Shown here one piece after another: positions 1 through 10,335 of a stretch of DNA of 23,678 bases (positions are counted from its first letter, which is position 1; the number at the start of each line of letters is the position of its first letter). A model generated the notes under the pieces. That model was not told where the DNA came from and did no database searches. It saw nothing but the letters and a program-made list of their open reading frames with translations. The DNA is from Rhizophagus sp. LPA8_4_AMF (Eukaryota > Glomeromycota > Glomeromycetes > Glomerales > Glomeraceae). Made by a program: the position numbers and the translations under genes. The stretch lies in assembly GCA_021464525.1 (NCBI GenBank), contig JADRCO010001000.1, positions 1-23,678 of the forward strand, in the 5' to 3' direction.

Positions 1-130
1 ATATATTATACATATATTTTAAGATAATTTTAAGTATATTTTAAATATATTAAAAATATATTATAAGTATTTTGCAATTTTTAAATTAAGTATATTTTAA
101 ATATATTTTAAATATATTTTAAGTATAATA
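1..130. repeat. AT-only degenerate short repeat
   Basis: The first 130 bases are almost pure A/T and are built from a loosely repeated motif of the form aagtatattttaaatatat. The copies differ by small indels, so this is low-complexity sequence and not a clean satellite. It is cut by the window edge and its full length is unknown. No coding potential is visible. Confidence 0.6.
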
Positions 131-1018
131 CTTTTATAGGGATATATTTCTTTATATTCATTACGTTTTATCCGTTTTATGGTTCGATCCCGAAATGATG
201 ACGTTTTTCTGATGATCTTGTAAGGGAAAAAATTATTATCGGAATTGGCATGTGTGTACTATGTATGATCTTGCGGTAAGACATGGTGTATGATCGTAGT
301 AATGTAGTGTATAACCTAAAATAAGCATGAAAATTTATAAAATATAAATATAATTATTATAAATTCAATTTACGCTCCTTTTTTTTCAAGATTTGCCAAC
401 TCCATTACACGAACATTATAAAACAGGAAATAGGGATTACAATAATGAGTTCAATAATAACGAGTTCAAAGTTTGTAGACTTAGTGGATAGAATTATTAT
501 TTATTCTTCACATGGTGGAAATATGAAATTAAAATTACTAAAGATTTTAATTATATTCTTTTATATATTTTATATAAAAACGATTATGAGAGAAATAAAA
601 AATTCAGTAATTACAGTATTTATGGAATTTACGGGATTTACGAGATTTATGAGATTACTAGAGAAAATATTTAGAGACACAAACTGGATTATTCGTTTTA
701 CCGATTACAGCAATTTTTTTTCTTGTTTAGTCCAAACTTAATTAAACTCTCTCATATTGAGGTGAATTGCAACGGTCCTATTGATGATTGCATTGGGATC
801 TTTTCTCCAAGATTTATTAAAGTTTTTAGATTTATCAATATGCAGGATAACAGAAATTGAAATATCTAATACAGTATAATCCCGATTTCTGGAAAACAAA
901 GTTACTTTTAACGTTTACAATTTTTGTGGTTCCTGGTATGCGTCAATATTTAGTTACAGTCGCCCACTTCTCACTCAACACACATCCAGCCCACAACATA
1001 CCACACCCATCTAAGTAA
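131..1018. other. Intergenic, no supported gene
   Basis: No reading frame here has plausible composition or a paralogue elsewhere in the window. The longest open stretch (445-741) encodes a low-complexity Ile/Phe/Lys peptide and shows no splice-linked continuation. The only compositional oddity is a C- and CA-rich patch at about 958-1012. The stretch beginning cagtataatcccgatt near 869 resembles the ends of pogo-type DNA transposons, but no partner terminus was found. Confidence 0.5.
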
Positions 1019-1132
1019 TTAGTAGATGGATTAAAACCGATTGTTAATAAATTAGGACTAAATAAAGGTGACACTAAATTTGTTTCTAAAAACGAAAGAC
1101 AGTCAACACGCGTTTTGATTTCACGAATATAA
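1019..1132 (+). pseudogene. Possible decayed coding remnant
   Basis: A stop-to-stop frame of about 37 codons reads like a real protein: mixed charged and hydrophobic residues, with the motifs LKPIVNKLGL and ERQSTRVLIS. It stands out from the surrounding low-complexity frames. A second peptide-like stretch (KNYVNGKINPESSD) follows near 1180-1250 in another frame. There is no start codon and no recognisable domain, and I do not recognise the family. It may be a relic of a host gene or of a mobile element, or it may be chance. Confidence 0.2.
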
Positions 1133-2054
1133 TGTAAACTTATGAAGTTTGTTTTATTATTTGAATTTTGTAAACAAATTATATGCAGATAAAAATTATG
1201 TGAATGGAAAGATTAATCCAGAAAGTTCAGACATATCACAAAATTTATAAACAACAAGTATTTTGAACATCTCAACGACGCAAACGTAAATCGTATATTC
1301 ATCCTGATATCAACATCATTATTTACTGATAAAATATTCATGGTTATTATGATATACGATCTCCGGTATAATAATAATTTTATTATACATTAAGGGAAAG
1401 TTTCATTTCATGCCGCGTTTAATGACATTTGACCAACTTACAAAACAGCCACGAAAAAATTTGGATTCCAAAAGATCAAAGCGTAAAACTTACTCTTCGG
1501 GGTTTTTAATTTTTTCATTATTAAAGTTATTTTTTTATAATCAGGAGGAAAAATCAAATCCATTTTTTTGAAGTTCCATTATTAGTTAGCAGTTTATTTA
1601 TTAACGGGTTATTTGGAGTAATTTTAATTATGGACTTTTAACGAAAACTTGTTAATCTTATCTGGACAATTTCGATAATGATAGAAATCATCTATTGTAT
1701 TAAGTATTAACCAATTTTTTATTTACTAATTAAATATTTGAACTTCATTATGTAATAAATATTAGGTTTCAGGTAATAGCTGATTAATCATCATGTGTAA
1801 ATCGGTAGTGCATCTATATATCACGGAATAATCCCCGATATGTGCAGTGTCGTCATTCAAATAATTAGTAGTCTTGTGTTACGTTACCTTTTTTACAAGA
1901 ACTTTGAGAACCAAGTTTAGTCTAGTTAAATCAACTCTTATTTGTAAAAATCAGGATGTTATTGTGTTTCAAAGGTATGCCGTTTAGTAATATGAAATTT
2001 TTATTCATATTTACTTTAATCTTGAGGAAATTCTTCAATAAAATTCTAGCTACT
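1133..2054. other. Intergenic; left edge of the duplicated cassette
   Basis: No gene is visible. From about 1876 onward the sequence aligns with 16262 onward: both have gtgttacgttac, followed by a shared 'tttagtcta' stretch. This marks the approximate upstream limit of the segmental duplication. The reading frame at 1956-2186 is only partly the remnant Asn-rich gene read out of frame, and it is not treated as a gene. Confidence 0.5.
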
Positions 2055-2350
2055 TTGGATCATTATAATACTTTACAAATAATGAGGAGTTTCCTCATAC
2101 CCTATATTATGCAGTCTTTGTACTACGTGTCGCAATATATCAGTCATAAAAAATCTTTCTGCTATTTTTGGTATCTCTTCACCTAATTCGCAACATGATT
2201 ACTAATTCCTCTTAAAGATCATTCTGATTTCAATTATACTAACTACTTCAACAATTTCTTTTCCATATACGAATTACAAAACCGGTTTCAATAAGGTTAC
2301 ACTTCTCCAATCGTTGTTGTTAACTCTCAAACTCAAATAATTTTCAAGAA
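2055..2350 (+). pseudogene. Wrecked Asn-rich gene, paralogue of 16606-17142
   Basis: The DNA matches the intact Asn-rich gene at 16606-17142 in order. It has the start region (ggatcattataatacttta), a middle piece (gcagtc...cagtcat), the segment caacatgattactaattc, and the 3' end (ggttacacttctccaatcgt, then tctcaaactca). The start codon position reads TTG in place of ATG. The frame is broken repeatedly, and about 240 bases of the 537-base gene are missing, including the segment for the conserved FEIPGFKI core. The 3' flank (ttgttacatttg, then atatatttaaccattttt) also matches the flank after 17142. It is followed by intact gene A, so the ancestral order Asn-rich gene then membrane gene is preserved. 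It is clearly non-functional as a protein gene. Confidence 0.8.
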
Positions 2351-3024
2351 GGCTTTTTATTTTTGTTACATTTGGTGAATATATTTAACCATTTTTATAA
2401 ATTTGTATTATACTCCTCAAAATAATGTCACCGAATTTATTTATTTCACTGACTTCAAATAGAAAGAATTATCTCGGGTGTACTCTTAAGGAATACATAT
2501 AGAATAGCCGGTCAAAACCTCGAATATTTATTTTATACTTAAGATTATCGGAACTAATGTTTATATCACGTTTGTTTATCCCTGCATTGTATCCCACTAA
2601 TATCTTATCCGATAAAAGGGGTTAACCTAATTATTTACCTTTTGGCGAAGTTGAAAATAGTTTAGGCTATTTAATTAAACGATTAATAATATATTCCTTT
2701 TTGGTAAACAGTAACACTAAACAGTTTAAATCTAAGTTTGTATATTAATGTTGATCTTTGCTCGAAAATCTGCTAAACAATGGTTGTTTCAGGTTCGGTT
2801 CATTAATGCGTATTCTGTATAGCCATTTATCGGTTTGGCAAAAAAAGAAACTCGAAATTCTATAATCTCAAACTTAAATAGGGATTGTTTATTACACAAT
2901 GTTGCGGACAATAAATGGCGTATACTTTGTTACACCCTTTTTTTATCTACTTACATATATTTATAAGATGAAGATTCTTATTTTTTTTTCATTAACTGAA
3001 ATTATTAAAAAAAAAAAAAAAAAT
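2351..3024 (+). promoter_or_regulatory. Upstream region of gene A with a conserved element
   Basis: This gap aligns in patches with 17160-17953 upstream of gene B. Two conserved features stand out. The first is the element aatggcgtatactttgtta at about 2914-2932, which also occurs twice upstream of gene B (17651 and 17866). The second is the TATA-like atatatttataa at 2955-2966, about 60-70 bases before the ATG, matched at 17901-17912 before gene B. The immediate leader is pyrimidine-rich and then poly-A (about 3007-3023). A core promoter is inferred from conservation between the two copies; no transcript data are available. Confidence 0.45.
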
Positions 3025-4847
3025 ATGAAACCAAGACAAGTACTAGAAATTTTTACAGCGGCTCAAAGAAGAACTGAACCAAAATCATTAGTTATATTAA
3101 GATCTTTTATAGCTATTTTTTTCTTTACTATACTTATTTGTTATATGTTCGTTCAAATTGGTAATTTTACATATATATTTACGAATTATTAAAAATGTCT
3201 TTTGATCATTTACTAAACTTTTATTTGAATATAGAGGATGTTCGATTAGATACACCTATATTTTCTGTCGTACAAAGTCATGATGAAGAAAAAGTTATAC
3301 CAATGCCAAGTATGTTTTATGTATTTAGTTCTATTTCACGTATTTAATAGATTTATTTTAAATATCCTGATTTTTTAAATAGATGTATACTTCGCTTATG
3401 ATCATCAATTCACAATATCGTGTCAAATTAACGGCCGTATGTTAAATTTTTTTTTTAAAATAATTTTAAGCATTTTTTTTATAAACATGATCGTTGATGC
3501 ATTTATTTATTTTTTTTTTAATAAAGGTATGACTAAATTATCACAAGAAGAGTGTCTAACACATATACAACAACCAGCATTATCAACTGAAGAAGGAATA
3601 TATAAAGGAACATTTAAAGCAAATGGATTAAAATTTTTAAGAAGTGATATTGAAAAAATTGATTTTATCTTTACAGTAAATAATCTTAGTGATGAAATTC
3701 TAGCAGATGATTTAGGTATTGAAATACGAATTTTTGATTCTGGTAAGTGCAATATAAAAAACTACTCCGAATATTGTTTTTCGTAATTTCTTTTTATTTC
3801 TAAATTTTTAAAATTAATTTTCTTCAAAGAAGCTCAAGATCCTTTAGATAAGAATAATTTTAAGGAAACCAATATACATGTTGCTGATATTTTCTCATCT
3901 TTAATTGATTTAAATTTATATCATTTATTCTCTCAACAGGTAATATTTTTTTTTATATATAAAGAAGTCACTTTAAATATTTATATTATATTATTTATTT
4001 ATTTATTAATTTATTTATTTTTTAAAAGCATCATACAGTGGAATTAGCAAGAATTAAAAGAAAAATAGCAAAAGAATTTTGGTGGAATATTTTAGGAATA
4101 CCACCTTCTTTTGTAGATGAAACACATATAAATTCTCACTTAGAAGTTCATCCGTTACTTGGTGCTCCAGCAAATTCTTATTCTAAATTGACTTTTGTAA
4201 TGAGAACTTGGAGAGTTCCATTAGAAAAAGAACAAAAGTAAATAGTAAATACGATTACTTCTATTTTTTTTTTTAAAAAAAAAAATTATATTATTAATTG
4301 AAAATTATTTGTTATTTTTTTTTTCTTAGAGCAAAAACGGTAATTTATTATTATTATTATTATTATTTTAAAGAAATTATAAAACTAACTAACAAAAAAA
4401 ATAAAAAAATTTAGTTATTTGACACATTCGGTCAAATCGCTGGTGTAGCAGGAACATTGTCACTCTTATATGCATTCTTATTCGGTAACTAATGTCATTT
4501 CTTTCAAAATATATATATATATATATGTATATACTAACTAAAATTATTCGGTTTTAGGTGCGGGACCAAGTGCAATCCAAACTTGGGGTGTCGTACAAAA
4601 GTTGAAATGTTTTGGTATTAAAAGAGGTGTAAGAAAACATATAAATCGTCGTTATCCAAGATTACCATTTATTCATACATCGGAAAATGTTAAAGACAAT
4701 GAGATTACAAAAGGTAATAATAATGATTATGATGAAGTTATAGAAAGATTAGATGCCGTTGAAAGATTTCTTAAAGAATATGTTGTTGATGCTGACTTTT
4801 TAGCACAAATAGAAAAGTTAGATAATGAAAATAAAAATAGATCTTAA
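3025..4847 (+). CDS. Intact nine-exon two-membrane-span protein (gene A)
   Basis: Exons: 3025-3160, 3235-3309, 3383-3436, 3527-3742, 3830-3939, 4029-4237, 4330-4339, 4415-4484, 4558-4847. All junctions are GT-AG, the phases agree, and they sum to 389 codons plus TAA. The start MKPRQVLEIF is shared with gene B; an upstream ATG (2899) in the same frame is not. Residues 1-20 are basic. TM1 is about 22-45 (SFIAIFFFTILICYMFV). A 46-275 domain holds Cys84 and Cys98, both conserved in gene B, and the motif FWWNILGIPP (214-223). TM2 is about 275-297 (GQIAGVAGTLSLLYAFLFG). The tail is basic (KHINRRYPR), with an amphipathic, probably coiled-coil segment at 353-385. The positive-inside rule suggests both ends are cytosolic and the middle is outside the membrane. 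The architecture resembles an uncharacterised Glomeromycotina family as I recall it; the molecular function is unknown. Confidence 0.85.
4330..4339 (+). other. 10-nt microexon (exon 7 of gene A)
   Basis: The exon agcaaaaacg sits between acceptor tttcttag and donor gtaattta. It turns phase 2 into phase 0, encodes the end of a Lys codon plus Ala-Lys-Thr, and joins exon 6 to the TM2 exon. Gene B has a 10-nt counterpart (19275-19284, ggcgaaaaag) with the same flanking signals, which supports its being real. Confidence 0.75.
4535..4557 (+). promoter_or_regulatory. Branch site and 3' splice site of gene A intron 8
   Basis: The sequence tactaac lies about 17 bases before the acceptor ttcggttttag. 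It matches the classical fungal branch-site consensus. Intron 7 carries a similar ctaactaac shortly before its acceptor. These motifs support the intron calls and are typical of fungal spliceosomal introns. Confidence 0.65.
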
Positions 4848-5640
4848 TTATTGCGAGGTGTAAATAAGGTGGCCTGCCGTAAGTAATAATTATTATATTT
4901 CGAATTACAACCTAAGTGGGTTGTAATATTATAATCATAAGTTGTAAATTGGTTGTAAATAATAAATACTACGCTATTATGGTTAACTAAAGATGTAATT
5001 ACTTGATTTTTAATCTTACAACTATTTACGACAAGCAACACTAGTGTAAAAACTAAATATATCGTTAAATCAACATCAAAAACGATATAAAATTCCTGAG
5101 CATAATTTCTGTAATATATATATATAAATAAGACATAGTTAACAAAATAAAGTTATGGGTACAGATTTCTTTTAAACTGTACGATAATAGCATCGCATTT
5201 TGTATGACAACTATGACATTGTTATATCGTTTGATAAAAGGAGTGGAATACTGGAATGTGCTTTACATTATTAAGAGATGTTTTTTAGACGTGGGGCTAC
5301 CAAATTTCTTTAGGGCAATATTGGAGTCAAATCAGTTCGAATCAAGAATTTTGTGACTTGAAGGCTAATTTTCTGTCACTACAATATGCTTTCTCTAAAC
5401 ATACAGTAATGTACGTCAGCATTATTATAGTTCATTTACAGATCACGTCTGCACTTTACCTAGTAAGATTAAGAATTGATGATTAGGATATGATAAATTC
5501 AATTAAAGTTTCAATAGATTTATTGTGTATTTAATTTGAAAAATGATTGGTAGAAGAAAAAGATCTTAATTTATTAACATTCTAATATATAAAATTGTCA
5601 ATATCGCGTAGTGTCAAAGGAGTGTCCTTAAAATAGGCTA

Positions 5641-5813
5641 TACTAATTTTCGCCCCTAGTTCCAATGATTCTGGCTGGTGAACCGGGTCCGATTGATCAC
5701 CATCTGGAATTTCTTGATTTGCAATCATTTGTAATCATCCGGACCCATGTCTTCTGCCGTCATTACATGGAATCCGAGCTAATTTCACATCGGACCTGGG
5801 GCGAAAATTAGTT
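5641..5813. mobile_element. Small inverted-repeat element (MITE-like)
   Basis: The left end actaattttcgcccc (from 5642) is mirrored by the right end ggggcgaaaattagt (to 5812), giving terminal inverted repeats of about 16-22 bases with a few mismatches. The inside is visibly richer in G and C than its surroundings. Sister array units lack it at this position (near 8850, 11900 and 14690). The flanks ttaaaatag (5628-5636) and ttaaaaatag (5812-5821) look like an imperfect 9-10 bp target duplication but do not abut the left terminus cleanly. There is no coding capacity, so this is a non-autonomous DNA transposon remnant. The family is uncertain; a 9-bp duplication would suit a Mutator-like origin. 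Confidence 0.7.
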
Positions 5814-6190
5814 AAAAATAGACGGCGGGTTCGTCACAAATCACGTGTCACATGACACATTTTAACGTTCTCATACCAGAATAATATGACAACTATACGA
5901 AAATCAAATACTGCTCTTTACCTTTTTTTAAAAACTATCTAAAAAGAAATTATTTAACGATATATTCTAAACTTTTAATTTTATATAAAGTAATAATCCC
6001 ATTTGAGTAATAATATTATTATTGAAAAATTTTAACTTTTAGTTAGAATATTAATTATGACAGAACATGGAAAAAAAGAATAATACTATTTTAAATAACA
6101 ATCGTACTGTAAACAGATTAACATGCCGCAAAGATGATCATTCTGTTTATACATATTTTTTTATATAAATTCCTGACTACTCAGCTAATA

Positions 6191-6610
6191 CTATAACGTG
6201 ACATCCCATAATTTCAAACTTTTCAGAATTTTATATAAATGGAAAGACTCTTTTGTTGAAGATTTCGCCAATTACAATTTTTTTTTTAAAAAACGGTTAT
6301 TTTTTATAATAATAATCAATAATCAGTTTTTTACTTCCCAATTTATTGGGAAGTTTTTTTAATTTTTAGCGGGTTGGGTGAAAGTGAGTTAAAATAAAAA
6401 AGGATGCAGTTTTAAGTTAAATGCTTAAAATTAGAGTCACTGAATGATTTATTATACAGCACAAAAACATGCAAGAAGCAATTAAGAAATACAAAATGTG
6501 TACGTCATTAATCAAAATCCTTTGTTTTAAAACCTTAAAACACTTTGTAATTTTGCTGTACAAATGTTTAACAAGACAAAATAAATATCCTGTTTTTATG
6601 ACTTTTTTTT
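6191..6610 (+). repeat. TATA/hairpin block, copy 1a
   Basis: This copy has gacatcccataatttcaaac, then tatataaat (6232-6240), then gaagatttcgcc, then a poly-A/T stretch. Next come a perfect hairpin at 6333-6354 (ten-base arms beginning acttcccaat, 2-base loop) and tttttagcgggttggg. The 3' half has aaaaacatg, ttaagaaatac and gtttaacaagacaaaataaa. The two-hairpin module of the other copies is reduced here to one perfect hairpin. No open frame is conserved between copies, so a protein gene is unlikely. Confidence 0.65.
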
Positions 6611-6686
6611 TAGATCATCATTGTACTGTAATAGATTAACATGATTATACTGTAATTACTGTATTTACATAAAAACTCCGCTAAGC

Positions 6687-7205
6687 TTTCCATAATTTCA
6701 AACTTTTCAAATTTTTATATAAATAGAAGGACTTCCTTTTGTTGAAGATTTCGTCAATTTTTTTTTCAAAATGTAATTTAAATAAATTTAAAAAAAAAAC
6801 GGTTACTTTTTTTTGTAAAGAAAAAAAAATAATCAGTTTTTCTTCCCAACTGGTAAGATTCTTTTTTTAGTATCTTTCCATCCGGGAAAGTTTTTTAATT
6901 TTTAGCGGGTTGGAGTGAAAAGTGGGTTAAAATAAAAAGGATACAGGTTAAATTTAAATGCTTAAACTACAGTCACAATGATAAACACTTTTATTTTATA
7001 GTACAAAAACATGTAACAAAAAGCATGTTATTATTTCTCAATTAAGAAATACAAATGTACTTCATTAATCAAAGATCTTTTGATTTAAAACCTAAAACAC
7101 TTTTGTATTTTTTTAATGATTAAGAACTTAGTGTATAAAAGTTTAACAAGTCAAAATAAAAATCCTGTTATTATGACTTTTTCTATCGCATATACAATTT
7201 TTAAA
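6687..7205 (+). repeat. TATA/hairpin block, copy 1b
   Basis: This copy has the same order of landmarks as 1a, with tatataaatagaagga near 6716-6731. The hairpin module lies at 6842-6890 (cttcccaactgg ... ccgggaaag), with the central GC arm partly lost. The 3' end reads ttattatgactttttctatc. It is followed by tttgccgtgcaata and the remainder of the unit. Confidence 0.65.
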
Positions 7206-7756
7206 TTATAATTTGCCGTGCAATAAATATTTTCTGTACCCTTATGCTACCTAAATTTTCTCGATAAAATTATAAATTTACTCAGGAATTCGAAAACTAA
7301 TTAATTACCGAATTTTTCTTAAAATTTATTAAAAGAAATAGTCATATTACCATATTACCATCACATAACTATAACAACCATATTAGGAGTATAATAAAAT
7401 TCTTTTATTGTACAGCAGTAAAAGCAAGTCGAAGCGAAGGACGATCATATTTTGTTTATCCGCCTGTTTAATGTCTTTCTAAAATTTATTCTCACCTTTT
7501 CCTTTTTTTGTATACTATTATTATATTAACGAACGAAAGTCAGAATAATCAATTAATCAAAAATAATTTTTTTTTTATTTTATAGTTAATTACTAGTAAT
7601 TGGTTTGATATCTTAATAATAAATAAAATGAACTATATAATTAGGAGAAGAAAAATTTTGCTTGGCTCCTAATAATTCTACTTTTTTTTGTTAAGGTTAA
7701 AAAGTGTATTCTGTTATTTGCATACGCCAATTATAATCAAATGGCTTCAAAAAAGA

Positions 7757-7870
7757 GGCAGTAAAGATAATAATGTAAATGATGATTATGATGAAACTAA
7801 GAAAAATTAGATGCCGTTGAAAGATATGTTGTCGATGCTGACTTTTTGACACAAATAGAAAAGTTAGACT
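7757..7870 (+). pseudogene. Last-exon fragment of the membrane gene (unit 2 start)
   Basis: The fragment corresponds to the tail of gene A around the acidic linker and coiled coil. It carries the codons for DYDE, then a one-base frame loss and an in-frame stop before agatgccgttgaaagatatg, then DADFL and the QIEKLD end. It is joined at its 5' side directly to gcttcaaaaaagagg. It shares with the fragments at 11036 and 14082 the lack of the Phe-Leu-Lys-Glu codons found in gene A after AVER. No upstream exons are present, so it cannot make the protein. Confidence 0.8.
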
Positions 7871-9296
7871 AGGGAAACGGTAACCTTTACGGAAATGGTA
7901 CAATAACGTGAAAGGACAAACAAAGAAAAAAAAGCAAGCCAATATATTTAATTTACTTTATTTTGATACACTAATTTATTTCACATTTGTTGTAAATTTG
8001 TACAAAATAATTTATTACGTTTCATATTTGTGATAAAATTTTACAAAATAATAAAATAATACAAATTCTAAAAACTTTTACATCAAAAAATTTCAAGAAT
8101 ATAAAAATGGAACAAAAATACTTATTGATCGAAAAGCTAAAATGTAAGACGAAAGAGGTAGACCAACACATGGATTAAGATATTTCCATAACTCATTTCT
8201 AGTATATGAAGAACTAATTATATATCAACTCAAAGGACAAGCGGGCGGACTATAGGACATTTTTTTACCACCTCATCTAAAACATATATAGTCCTTCGCT
8301 ACGCTCCAGACTAATAATGAAAATAAAATTATCCTAATTATTGAGAGGTGTAAAAAGATCATTAAGTCTACATTAAAAATACTATACAATTCCTGAATAT
8401 GACTATACAAGACATAGTACAACAAAATAAAGTTATAGGTTCATATTTCTTTTAGCTATACATGTACGATAATAGCTTCGCATTTCGTATGACAACTATG
8501 ACATTGTTATATATATTGATAAAGGAGTGGAATGTGCTTTACATTATTAAGAGATACTTTTAGACACCAAATTTCTTCAGGGTAGTTAGGTAGTACTTGG
8601 AAACGAGTCAAGAATTTTCTGACTCGAAGAGGAATTAATTTACTGCATCTTTCTCTAAACATGGTATACGGCGGTCAGCATTATTATGGTTCTTATTCAG
8701 AATTTACGAATAGGATAGATATGATAAATTCAATTGAAGTTTCAATAGAATTTTATTGGATATTGAAAGGAGAAAAAAGATGGTGTACATTCTTGATTTC
8801 ATGATTTTTTATTAACGTTCTAATATATAATTGTCAATATAAATTTCGCGAAGTTTGAAAAAAAAAGAACAATAGATAAATATTTTTATTTTAAATACCA
8901 TTATTACCATTATTGTACTGTAACAGGTAACAAAAAGATGATCATTCTGATTATACCTAAAAATTCCAGGTATTTATTTAACGATATACTCTAATAAACT
9001 TACTTTTAATTTTATACACCTGATATTTAAAGTGATGGTCCAATTTGAGTAATATTATTTATTAAATTTTTAAATCTTTTAAAATGTAAAAATTTTAACT
9101 TTATTATGACAGAACTTGGGATACGTACCTAATTTTTGGAAAAAAAGAACAATAGATAAATATTTTTATACCATTGTACTTGTAACGGATTTAACATGTC
9201 GCAAAGATGATCTTCTGGTAATACTGTATGTATATACTGTACATATTTTTTTAGAAAATTCCTATGACTACTCAGCTAATGAACTTATAACTATAA

Positions 9297-9775
9297 TGTA
9301 ACATCCCATAATTTCAAACTTTCTAGATTTTTGTATAAATAGAAGGACTCTTTTGCTGAAGATTTCGCTAATTTCAAAATGTAATTTAAATAAATTTAAA
9401 AAAAAAAACGGTTATTTTTTTATAAGAGAAAAAAATAATCAGTTTTTCTTCCCAACTGGGAGGGTAAGATTCTTGTTTAGTATCTTCCCGACCGGGAAAG
9501 TTTTTTAATTTTTAGCGGGTTGGAGTGAAAAGTGGGTTAAAAATAAAAGGAGTTAAAGTTAAATGCTTAAAGTACAGTCACTGAATGATGTTATTACATT
9601 TTATTGTAAAGTACAAAAACACGTAACAAAAGCATATTATTGTTTCTCGATTAAGAAATACAAATGTACGTCATTAATCAAAATCCTTTGTTTTAAAACC
9701 TAAAAGCATTTTGTAATTTTTTTTAAGGACAAAGAACTTGGTGTACAAATGTTTAACAAAATAAAAATCTTGTTA
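9297..9775 (+). repeat. TATA/hairpin block, copy 2a
   Basis: This copy has tgtataaatagaagga near 9333-9348 and the two-hairpin module at 9448-9500. It ends in the a-type 3' half (acaaaaacacgtaacaaaag, then aaggacaaagaacttggtgt). The 3' half and TATA context match copy 3a more closely than copy 2b. The a/b doubling of the block therefore came before the duplication that made units 2 and 3. Confidence 0.7.
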
Positions 9776-9809
9776 TTGCTGTATATAAATAAAAATTCCG
9801 CTAAGTTTA

Positions 9810-10335
9810 CAACGTAACATCCCATAATTTCAAACTTTTCAGATTTTTATATAAATAGAAGGACTCTTTTGTTGAAGATTTCGCTAATTTTCAAAATGTA
9901 ATTTAAAATAAATTTTAAAAAAAACGGTTATTTTTTTTAAAAAATATAATCAGTTTTTCTTCCCAACTGGGAGGGTAAGATTCTTGTTTAGTATCTTCCC
10001 GACCGGGAAAGTTTTTTTAATTTTTAGCGGGTTGGAGTGATAGTGGGTTAATAATAAAATGGATGTAGGTAAAAGTTAAATGCTTAAAGTACAGTCATTG
10101 AATGATTGATGTATAATAACATTTTTTATTATATAATACAAAAACATGTAACAAAAGCATGTTATTATTTCTCAATTAAGAAATACAAATGTACTTCATT
10201 AATCAAAAATCCTTTTGTCTTAAAACCTAAAACATTTTTGTATTTTTTTAAAGATTATGAACTTATTGTACAAAAGTTTAACAAGACAAATAAAAATCCT
10301 GTTATTATGACTTTTTCTATCGCATATACAATCTA
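9810..10335 (+). repeat. TATA/hairpin block, copy 2b
   Basis: This copy has tatataaatagaagga near 9846-9861 and the hairpin module at 9959-10011, identical over 53 bases to copies 2a and 3a. It carries the b-type 3' half ending ttattatgactttttctatc. Flanking poly-A/T stretches differ in length between copies while the module does not. Confidence 0.7.

Larger units (their letters stand above)
1876..5165 (+). repeat. Segmental duplication, copy 1
   Basis: This block aligns, with indels, to about 16262-19930 in the same orientation. Shared landmarks in order are gtgttacgttac, the Asn-rich gene (wrecked here), the upstream element of the membrane gene, all nine exons with introns at equivalent positions, and the 3' flank with cctgagcat, then aaaataaagttatgg. 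Exon identity is far higher than intron identity, as expected for an old duplication under past selection. The edges are judged by eye and could be off by tens of bases. Confidence 0.75.
4646..7756 (+). repeat. Tandem array unit 1 (about 3.1 kb)
   Basis: The unit runs from the cgtcgttatc point in the last exon of gene A to the tract gcttcaaaaaagagg. Landmarks shared with later units, in order: aaaataaagttatgg, tgacaactatgacattgtta, ccaaatttctt, a segment near aacgatatattctaa, two copies of the TATA/hairpin block (6191 and 6687 onward), tttgccgtgcaata, cgaaggacgatcatatt, and ttaattactagtaattggtt. It holds no gene other than the end of gene A. It carries a private insertion (5641-5813) that the other units lack. 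Confidence 0.75.

Noticed and set aside
165-200. ggttcgatcc resembling a tRNA T-loop / B box
   Set aside because: The flanking bases do not form a five-pair T stem, and no acceptor, D or anticodon arm can be placed around it. The gttcgaatc near 5336 fails the same test.
445-741. 98-codon open frame near the left end
   Set aside because: Low-complexity Ile/Phe/Lys composition, no paralogue, no splice-linked continuation. The short likeness of its first bases to the Asn-rich gene start does not extend.
866-900. Possible pogo-type transposon terminus (cagtataatcccgatt)
   Set aside because: No mirrored terminus, target duplication or transposase remnant was found in the window.
7697-7942. Minus-strand frame of 81 codons
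   Set aside because: It is the antisense of the last-exon fragment and its flank.
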